Positions 24,101 through 31,700 of a stretch of DNA of 33,003 nucleotides are shown piece after piece. Made by a program: the position numbers and the translations under genes. The stretch is from the NCBI GenBank assembly GCA_045590615.1, contig JAZNRH010000084.1, positions 1 to 33,003 of the forward strand, in the 5' to 3' direction. Source of the stretch: RGIG6353 sp045590615. GTDB taxonomy: Bacteria; Bacillota; Clostridia; Oscillospirales; SIG627. Position 1 is the stretch's first letter. The number at the start of each line of letters is the position of its first letter. Below the pieces are notes generated by a model. It ran no database searches, had not been told where the DNA came from, and worked only from the letters and a program-made list of their open reading frames with translations.

Positions 24101-25737
24101 ATAAGACGGTTAATAACCGTTACCACTTCGGCTCTTGTAATTGTTGCGTTGGGCTTGAATGAGCCGTCACCGTAGCCGTTAACGAGTCCTGAGGCAGCAG
24201 CTGCCATAATAGCATCGTGATATTTGTTGTCAGGGGTAACGTCGTTGAAGCTAATACTGTTTTCTGCTTTTAGATTTGAGGTGAAATATGCAAGCTCAAC
24301 GAATTCGGCTCTCGTAATCTTATCGTTGGGGTTGTACTTGTCGCCACTTGTTGTGTAAAAGTAGCCCGTTTCGTCAAGATAAGCAATGGCATTATAATAC
24401 CAATCGCCCTCTTTAACGTCTGTAAAGCGAGTCTTGTATCCGGAAGGGATTGTTTGTTTTTGTGTGAGAAGACGAGCAAAAATAACACAAGCCTCGGCTT
24501 TGGTCATATTATTGTTTGGCTTGAAAAGATTGTTTTCGTAGCCGTTTATATATGCTACGTTCTCACCATTTGATTGCGCCTTGACCTTTTGGAGAAGGGT
24601 TATAGGATCGGGTTCAGGAAGCTTTAATACCTTGTCAAGCGTAATAATCTTCTGAGTGTCCTTTATGTAGCCTCCAACCTTATTGAAGTAGGGAACAGCG
24701 TAACGGATATCAATTGTTTTGTTGTCCTCAGAAACCTTTATGAGAAGAGGATAAGCGTTGCCGTTCTGGGCATAACCACCGTTGAGATTGGCAAGAACTG
24801 CTACTACGGGGTATCCATTGTTTGATGTGAAGGTGTTGGTTACTATGTCGGTTCCCACCGTATCGTTAGACGAAACAACGAGTAGAATGTTATCGTGAGA
24901 GGCAAAAGCTTTGTTCCAGAGATTAATTCCGTCGTGAGGCTTATTTCTGTTGAGAAGATTGCCTCTGAGCTTGGAGGAAAAGGTGGTATATATTTTCATC
25001 CACTCTGCCTGAGGCAGACTCCAATCGTGCTGTGTAAACATCTCACCCGACTTATCGAGAAATGATGTGGTGTAAATGATGGCGCGCTTGTCGCTGTGCT
25101 TGGCTTGAGTTTCGTTGAACCAATTAATTGTTTTTTCTCTCGGATAGGCTTCAAGCTGGTAAATAATGTAGGTTGTTTTGCCAATCCTTCTTATTACAGC
25201 AAAGTTGTTGTTGTCATAGAGCTCATACTCCACCTCGTTGTCGCCAACGAAATCACGAAATTCAAAGTTAGTCTGAACATGGTTATCTCTTTCAAGACCC
25301 TCGGAAAAATAGTCGCTGTCATGAATTGAGATACCATAAACGATTCCGGCATCAGTAAGAAGGGTAGAGGTATTCTTAATAAATGTGAATTCCTTAATCC
25401 ACTCCTTGTCGGTTAAGTTTAATTCTGTTAGCTCAGCCTGAGACTTGCCCTGCTGTTGAACAATCTCTTTGTAGGTATAATTTGTCTTAGATGTGAGCTC
25501 ACCAAGATAGCTTGTGTAAAGAATATTGTATTTTGCGGCATAGTCTGACAGCCAGTAGCAAGCATCTTCAACGGGCTCGGTGTTTCCGAGGTCGGAAACG
25601 AAGGGTCTGAGTCCGTTAAGGCTCGAAAATACAGCTTCGTTTTCTTTAACGTAGTCCTCTTCAAATTCAACTGTTGCCGCAATGGCTGTCGTTGATAAAA
25701 GAAGAAGTGTGATAATAATAGTTAATAATTTTTTCAT
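21124..25737 (-). CDS. Giant SLH surface protein with glycosidase-like TIM barrel (paralogue 2)
   Basis: A 1537-residue protein, colinear with the neighbour ending at 16290 over its full length. It has a signal peptide (cleavage near AIA-A, residue 20), a metallophosphoesterase-like domain (about 22-365), three SLH repeats (about 385-580), the beta domain, barrel and C-terminal beta domains. The barrel signatures QLDIHKSG and MIYLDGLESFA are kept. In its first domain even the GD pair is changed (YLGELTSK, G79-E80), so this domain has lost more metal ligands than in paralogue 1. The start has AAGGTG six bases before it, directly after the stop of the upstream leaderless paralogue (11-nt gap), so the two share an mRNA. 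Divergence from paralogue 1 is even along the length, which indicates an older duplication. Confidence 0.8.
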   Translation of the reverse strand: MKKLLTIIITLLLLSTTAIAATVEFEEDYVKENEAVFSSLNGLRPFVSDLGNTEPVEDACYWLSDYAAKYNILYTSYLGELTSKTNYTYKEIVQQQGKSQAELTELNLTDKEWIKEFTFIKNTSTLLTDAGIVYGISIHDSDYFSEGLERDNHVQTNFEFRDFVGDNEVEYELYDNNNFAVIRRIGKTTYIIYQLEAYPREKTINWFNETQAKHSDKRAIIYTTSFLDKSGEMFTQHDWSLPQAEWMKIYTTFSSKLRGNLLNRNKPHDGINLWNKAFASHDNILLVVSSNDTVGTDIVTNTFTSNNGYPVVAVLANLNGGYAQNGNAYPLLIKVSEDNKTIDIRYAVPYFNKVGGYIKDTQKIITLDKVLKLPEPDPITLLQKVKAQSNGENVAYINGYENNLFKPNNNMTKAEACVIFARLLTQKQTIPSGYKTRFTDVKEGDWYYNAIAYLDETGYFYTTSGDKYNPNDKITRAEFVELAYFTSNLKAENSISFNDVTPDNKYHDAIMAAAASGLVNGYGDGSFKPNATITRAEVVTVINRLISLTANEKTVSKKYLSKIFSDISGHWAEYQILMAANDKVRSTYSENIDKAALKENDKIIYFENEHIKVAINKKGGVLSEVINKANGENVLASSTTPWFTYLLNSSNAPVQPKTVEIVDGRLKVVYKNDFTAYFVIDVKENYFSVTLDTGLPSSVLGIVLCHLPTNAFWELDNPEAFAISAIPMTTTVNIDYYPGGSSKIAKGSTYSYLGVTTLGAKVGVAFSRMTEHRAHLKCIADDINPNEGITSTHGGAYAYDNPDIYYDYVITGRDLNASNAEQTAKLCKEYSVEQLDIHKSGQTFIQGDFNFVCARTSTEKLTNKFIDGETFKKRIGSKFIEEGVQLSLHTYSSVVNAEAHSVLSVPQYQQDIVKAPTTWTVRGSMSKGRTNIKTYEDASNFEAGSENIPYNTPGTKYVLIDEEIILVQQGTSSGFLNVKRGQCGTTATTHEDGAKIYQLYGWYNGFQPKPLSSLFYKVAELTAKAYNDGGFEMIYLDGLESFARDLFSNSNIRYYAYAEFVRTVVSNCEKDPLIEFSTMQPCLWSARARGGAIDYARRAYKNQKTLHLDRQKQYLDYFYTATVGWFSYCPDAAERYKDTGVRTLHRDDMDHMGSLALAYNFGTVCDSFSIVGMNDKSRRAPNFMYYGLYTRLREGNYFSPEVKQAILEGEYEYKIIKLDDGSWAFREMSYARGKIFDLNTPALSSGKVSNPFDKQTPFIRIEQKYSTEGKDDDKVLVFAFDESKNATDYMGTHKTNVNIEGKIALKLRVYGNGSSTDAILISLSSPSSLVESGRYDYFVPLNFDGWKEIVLVEANNEDYDGYSFSTISYGGTPHNLSYRNKLAYSQVVNVQVSLCGSCSGAKLGSLYAYTPADSFVKNPSVTVGDSTITFNTELHSSEYIEYYPEENKAYLYYYTQLYNSDGTWRSDEAHTKEIDFEGALTVPSGSFTFKYDAEPTSDIPVKAQVVFGFGGKTIKNPDSWTAPEIDMPKDIEKVAIY

Positions 25738-25748
25738 TTTTTCACCTT

Positions 25749-28580
25749 TTAGTAAATTTTGATTTTTTCAATGTTATCGGGCATATCAATCTCAGGGACA
25801 GTCCAGCCGTCGGGATTTGAAACAACGCGTCCACCGACACCAAAAACGACCTGCGCTCTTGTGTCAAATTCTGTCAGGGGTTTTTCTGTGAAGGTGTATT
25901 CAAAATCACCTTCGGGAAGTGTGATTTTTCCGTCAAAGGTAATTTCTTTTACGTGAAACTTATCCTTAATCCACTTGTTGCCTTCAAAAATATGCTCGTA
26001 GAAGTTCAGATACGCCTTGTTTTCCTCGGGGTAGTATTCAAGGTATTCCGAGGAATGAAGCTCGGTGTTAAAGGTAATGGTGTCACTACCGACAGTAATG
26101 GTGGGAGAAGAAGCTACTGCGTCCTCGGGAGTGTAGGCAGAAAGCTTACCGAGCCTTACGCCCTCGCATTTACCACATAGCGAAACCTGAACGGTCAATA
26201 GCTTATCGTAATGCATTCGTGCTCTGTAGGAGGGGTTGTAGGGAGTGCCGCCGACGTCAATTCCGTCAAAGACGTAGCCTTCGTAATCTTCGTTGTTTGC
26301 CTCTGCGAGAACAATTTCTTTCCAGCCCTCAAAGTTCACGGGAACGAAATAATCGTATCTTCCTCTGTTGACAATGTTGGTAGGACCTCTGAGCGAAATC
26401 AGAACTGCGTCGCTTTCAGAACCATTTCCGAGTACCTTGATTTTGAAGGTGGGTTTATCCTTTGCCTCGGCAAGTATATCGTGAATACCAACGTATTCAG
26501 CTACAGACTTGTTTTCATCAAACGTGTATACCTTGACCTCGCCTGTGTTTCCTGCAGAGTATTTTTGCTCAATTCTGATAAACGGGCTTTGCGCCGAAAA
26601 AGGATTTGAGTTTTTGATACGGTTGAATTCATCAAGCTCAACGTTGTGAATTTTATTTTTAACGTAAGCCATTTCCTTAAATGCCCAGCTTCCGTCGGGC
26701 TTTTTGAAGACCTTGAATTCATCACCGTCAAGGATTTGTTTTTTTACCTCGGGCGCAAAGTAGCCTGCCTCTCTTAGTCTCGTGTAGGTACAGTAGTACA
26801 TAAAGTTGTCGGCAAGACGCTTGTTTTCTTCAAATTCTTCGATTGAGAAGGATTCGCATACCGTTCCGAAGTTGTGTGCAAGAGCCCTTGAGCCCATGTA
26901 GTCAAGGTCGTCTCTGAACAGTGTTCTTATGCCGGTATCCTTATATCGTTGATATGCGTCGGGAGCGTAATCAAACCAGCCGACGGTTGCAGTATAGAAG
27001 CAGTTGGTAAATCTGCTTTGCTTTTCAATGTGTAGCTTTTTTTGTTTTTTATAGCATCTTCTTGCTGAGTCAATCGCTCCACCTCTGCCTCTTGCTGTCC
27101 AAAGGTTAGCAGGAAAGGAGGAAAATTCAATCAATGGGTCGGTTTTGCAGTTAGATACAACGGTTCTGACAAACTCTGCATAAATGTAGTAGGATGCTCT
27201 CATATCGCAAAGTCCCTCGTGAGCAAACGATTCAAGACCGTCAAGATAAATCATCTCAAAGCCACCGTCGTTATATGCGTTGGCAGTTCTGAGCGCTATT
27301 TCGTAAAAGAGCTCCGAGAGGGGAATGGGCTGGAACATAGAAAACCAGCCGTAAAGCTGTTTGACCGTCGTACCCTTTTTGTGAGACGTAGCCTTTGTTC
27401 CGTACATACCTCTTGATACTTTGATAAAGCCCTTTTCAGTAGCTTCGCTGAACAGAATTATTTCGTTATCAACCAAAAGGCATTTTGTATGTATATTCCC
27501 GTATGGGATTTCCTGCTCGGGTATATATACCACGTTTGTTGTGGATTCAGCTGTTTCAATGGTATCGTCCGAATCTGTAATATCCCTTGCAAGAGACCAG
27601 ACGTCAGGACAGGTAACGAGCTGATTCACCCATTTCGGAGTAGCAAGTGTTCTCTCAGCCCAGAATGGAACGAGTGAGGAATAAGTGTGAAGGGAAAGCT
27701 GTACTCCATAGGGCTTGACCTTGTCGGCAACTCTTTCTTTGAATACCGACGCCGGAATAAACACGTCATTTGCCTTTTCTTCGGGTGTCTGAGCACACCA
27801 GAAGTTGAAATCTGCCTGAGCAAACGTGCCACCGTCCTGATGCATATCAATTTGCTCAACCGAATATTCTTTTGCAAGCTTAGCCGTTTCAACGGCAGAT
27901 TCCGGAGTGAGACCCTTACTGATAATTACGTAATCACCGAAAACATCCGGACAGTCGTAGGTGTAAGGTCCTCCGTGAGTTGAGGTAATGCCCTTCTTTT
28001 TATCAATATCTCTCGATACACTTTTAAGGCATTCACGGTGGTCTGTCATTTTAGAAAAGACGACACCAAGCTTTGAGCCCTTGATATCAACACCGAGGTA
28101 GGTATATGTAGAGCCCTTTGCTATTTTACTTTCGCCTCCGGGAATGTAGTGGTTGTTAACAGTGGTAGTCATTGGTATGCCCGAAAGCCCGTATGCGTCG
28201 GGATTGTCAAGCTCCCAAGGAGCGTTTGTTGTCAATTGACAGATAACTACTCCGTCAACCGTCTTTGGAATTTCAGTATCAAGAGTAACAGAGAAGTAGT
28301 CATTCTTGATTTCGATAACGTAGTCTGCAACTATATCATTGTGATAAAAAAATCTGAGCTTGCCGTCGTTGAGGCAGACTAATTTTGGTGGTATAATTTC
28401 ATCACCCTTGGTAAGATAGGAAAACCAGGGAGTGTCAGAATCACCAAGAGCCTCGCTATCTGCAAGCTTGTTATAAAGACTTATAACTTCACCATCGTTT
28501 TTTGAAATAACTACTCTGATGTAATCGTTTTCAAAATAAACCGAAGCAGTGTTATCGGTTAGCTGATAGTATGTATTCAT
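25749..28580 (-). CDS. Leaderless paralogue: glycosidase-like barrel without signal peptide or SLH
   Basis: A 943-residue protein that begins (MNTYYQLTDN) exactly where the beta domain of the secreted paralogues starts (about residue 590 there). It contains the beta domain (about 12-205), barrel (about 215-600) and C-terminal beta domains. Candidate catalytic acids are kept: D245 in QIDMHQDGG, D447 and E450 in MIYLDGLESFA. The insert RGMYGTKATSHKKG is also present. An in-frame TAG lies four codons before the ATG, and GAGGA precedes it, so no longer secreted form is hidden upstream. It would act in the cytoplasm unless exported by a non-classical route. It follows a strong terminator with no usable promoter and leads directly into paralogue 2. 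Confidence 0.8.
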   Translation of the reverse strand: MNTYYQLTDNTASVYFENDYIRVVISKNDGEVISLYNKLADSEALGDSDTPWFSYLTKGDEIIPPKLVCLNDGKLRFFYHNDIVADYVIEIKNDYFSVTLDTEIPKTVDGVVICQLTTNAPWELDNPDAYGLSGIPMTTTVNNHYIPGGESKIAKGSTYTYLGVDIKGSKLGVVFSKMTDHRECLKSVSRDIDKKKGITSTHGGPYTYDCPDVFGDYVIISKGLTPESAVETAKLAKEYSVEQIDMHQDGGTFAQADFNFWCAQTPEEKANDVFIPASVFKERVADKVKPYGVQLSLHTYSSLVPFWAERTLATPKWVNQLVTCPDVWSLARDITDSDDTIETAESTTNVVYIPEQEIPYGNIHTKCLLVDNEIILFSEATEKGFIKVSRGMYGTKATSHKKGTTVKQLYGWFSMFQPIPLSELFYEIALRTANAYNDGGFEMIYLDGLESFAHEGLCDMRASYYIYAEFVRTVVSNCKTDPLIEFSSFPANLWTARGRGGAIDSARRCYKKQKKLHIEKQSRFTNCFYTATVGWFDYAPDAYQRYKDTGIRTLFRDDLDYMGSRALAHNFGTVCESFSIEEFEENKRLADNFMYYCTYTRLREAGYFAPEVKKQILDGDEFKVFKKPDGSWAFKEMAYVKNKIHNVELDEFNRIKNSNPFSAQSPFIRIEQKYSAGNTGEVKVYTFDENKSVAEYVGIHDILAEAKDKPTFKIKVLGNGSESDAVLISLRGPTNIVNRGRYDYFVPVNFEGWKEIVLAEANNEDYEGYVFDGIDVGGTPYNPSYRARMHYDKLLTVQVSLCGKCEGVRLGKLSAYTPEDAVASSPTITVGSDTITFNTELHSSEYLEYYPEENKAYLNFYEHIFEGNKWIKDKFHVKEITFDGKITLPEGDFEYTFTEKPLTEFDTRAQVVFGVGGRVVSNPDGWTVPEIDMPDNIEKIKIY

Positions 28581-28632
28581 AGGTATCCTCTATTGATTAT
28601 ATTTTCACAAACAATTTTACATTTATTTAATA

Positions 28633-28671
28633 AAAAAGTCAACCACCTGTTAATAAAAAACAGGTGGTTGA
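28633..28671 (-). terminator. Terminator between the right-edge SLH gene and the leaderless paralogue
   Basis: TCAACCACCTGTT (28639-28651) and AACAGGTGGTTGA (28659-28671) form a perfect 13-bp stem with a 7-nt loop. On the minus strand it is followed by CTTTTTT. It is also T-flanked on the plus side (GCTTTTTTG), so it could work in both directions. Confidence 0.85.
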
Positions 28672-28721
28672 ATGCTTTTTTGTTGTTTAGTATAAAAACA
28701 GACGAGTCGTTTTGGTTAATT

Positions 28722-31700
28722 TTAATAAAGAGCAACCTTTTCTATATCTGTCGGCATATCAATTTCGGGAGCAGTCCAATCGTCTGGATTTTTGATGATC
28801 TTTCCTCCAAAGCCGAATACGACCTGCGCTCTTGAGACAAGGTCTGTTGAAGGCGTTGCAGCATAGGAGAATACGAAGTTACCACTTGGAGCTGTAACAC
28901 TACCCGTAAAGGTAATTTCTTTGGTATGTGCTTCGTCGTCCTTCCATGTGCCGTTGGTGTTGTAAATCTGAGTATAGTAGTTGAGATAAGCCTTGTTATA
29001 TTCAGGATAATACTCGATATAGTCGGATGAATGAAGCTCTGCATTGAAGGTAATAGTTTCACCGTTGATTGTAATGCTTGGATTTGTGACGGGCGCATCT
29101 GCCGGAGTAAAGGCTGTAAGAGTATCAATATATACTCCTTCACAATCACCCGAGTATGAAACCTGAACGAGATTGAGCTTTTCAAAGTCTACTAATCTAC
29201 GGTAGGAAACGTTGCCGGTAGTTCCTCCAACCTTGATGTTGGGGAAGGAATAGCCGTCGTAATCCTCGTTGTTTGCTTCTACTAAAACAATATCTCGCCA
29301 GCCTTCGAAATTGAGGGGAACAAAGTAGTCGTATCGACCCGAGTAGTCGGACTTATCAACACCGTCAAGTGAAATGAGAAGCGCATCACTTGAGTTGTTA
29401 CCACACACTCTGAGCTTCAGAGCATATTTGTTTTTTGCATTGGTAACGGGGATAGAATAGCTTCCAATAAGGTCTTTTGCAAGAACGGTTTCGTCAAAAT
29501 TGTAGATAAGCACCGAATCGTCTGCGTTGTTTGGCGCTGTGTATCTGTTCTCAATTCTGATGAACGGAGTCTGAGCATCAAAGGTGTTGTTGGAGCTAAT
29601 AGTAGTGAAGAAGCTTTCGGAAAGGTCGTGGATCTTGTGCTTTTTGTAGCTCATTTCCTTGAACGCCCAGCTTCCGTCGTCGAGCTTGATAATCTTGTAT
29701 TCGTACTCACCGTCAATAATCTGTTTCTTGACTTCCGGTGCAAAATAGTTGCCTTTTCTAAGTCTTGAATATAGACCGTAGTACATAAAGTTAGGTCCGA
29801 TTCTTGTATTGTCGTTTACCGATGTTAGCGTAAAGTATTGCGTAACAGTACCAAAGTTATACGCCAGAGCAAGCGAGCCCATCTGGTCCATATCGTCTCT
29901 GTAAAGACTTCTTATTACAGTATCTTTATATTGAGAATCTTTGTCGGAGCAGTAATTGAACCAACCTGCAGTAGCAGTATAGAAGTAGTTTAGATATTTG
30001 CTTTGTGAGTTTATGTGGAGTGTCATATGAGGCTTATAAGCTCTTCTTGGATGGTCGATTGCACCACCTCGTCCACGGGCTGCCCAGAGACAAGGCTGCA
30101 TTGTTGAAAATTCAATCAGTGGGTCATCTTCACAAGCTGAAACAATTGCGCGCACGAATTCTGCGTATGCGTAGAAGGAGATAGTCGTGTCGATGTAATC
30201 CTTGCGTGCAAAGGATTCAAGACCATCGAGATAAATCGTTTCAAAGCTACCTTCGTTGTAAGTCTTGGCAGTAAGCTCAGCGACCTTGTAGAAGAGATTT
30301 GAAAGTGGTTTTGGCTGGAATCCACCATAATAGCCTGCAAGCTGATATACCTTAGTATCTGCTTTATGAGCTGCTTTTGAAGTACCACATTGACCTCTCG
30401 AAACGCTTGTAAAGCCGTCTACACTCGAGCTCACTACCTTTATGATTTCTTCGTCAACAAGAAAATGGTTAGTAAAGGTTGAGCCGTATGGAATGAAGGT
30501 GCTCGATACATTAAGAGAGGAGGCATCTTCTTTTGTGTTAATCGTGGTTTGTGAAGCTGTAATGTCATTTTCAAGAGTCCAGACTACCTCGTGTTTGATA
30601 ATGTCCTGTTGATATTGAGGATTAACGAGAATGCTTGTAGCACTCGGTGAAACGAGAGATGAATATGTATGAAGTCCGAGATAAACGCCTTTGTCTATAA
30701 ACTCCTGACCTATTCTTTTTTTGAAGGTATCAGCATCTATAAATGTTCCTTCTTTTTTTTCGGTATCGGTACAGGCACATACGAAGTTGAAGTCGCCTTG
30801 AATAAAGGTTGAGCCACCCTGATGAATGTGAATTTCATCTATAGAGTATTCTTTGAGAAGCTCTGCGGTTTGGGTTGCGTTTTGGATAGTCAGATTTCCC
30901 GAGGTGATTACATAGTCACCGTATATATCAGGATTGTCATAGGTATAAGCGCCACCGAAGGTTGAGGTAATACCTTTATCGGGGTCAATGTTGTCGGTTA
31001 TGCATTTGAGATGCTGACGGTGATCGTTCATATTCGAAAAAGCAACGCCCACCTTTGAACCGATTGAGTCGACACCGAGATATGAATATGCCTTTGCTTT
31101 GGCAATTTTAGCACTTCCACCGGGGTAGTAGTCGATATTTACTGTTGTAGTCATGGGAATAGCCGATAGACCGTAGGCATCCGGATTGTCAAGCTCCCAA
31201 GGTGAATTTACGCTGAGATTACAGAAAATGATGTCGGTAATGGTATTTGGAATATTACTGTCAAGCTCTACAGAGAAATAGTTGTCGTGAACTTCGATAA
31301 TGCAATAAATTTTTATTCCGTTTGAATAGGAGAGCTTGAGACGTCCGTTTTCGATTTCGGCTGAGATTGGCGAAACGTTAACTCTGTTTTCCGTTAAGTA
31401 TGAAAACCAAGGTGAAACTGATGGAGCTACAATGTTTTTGCCCGTAGCTTTGTTGATGATTTCATCAATTATAGCGCCGGATTTGTTGATAACAACCTTT
31501 ATGTGCTGGTTTTCAAATGAAATCTGAGTTGCTGTTTCACTCAGAGGACTTTCGCCCAAGCTATAATAATTGCTACCGAAAACGTTGTCATTGGCAGCCA
31601 TCAGAATTTGATATTCAGCCCAATGTCCCGAAACGTCGTTGAAGGTCTTTTTAATCGAACGCATATCAACGGTGTTTTCGTTAGCAATGAGATTGAAGGC

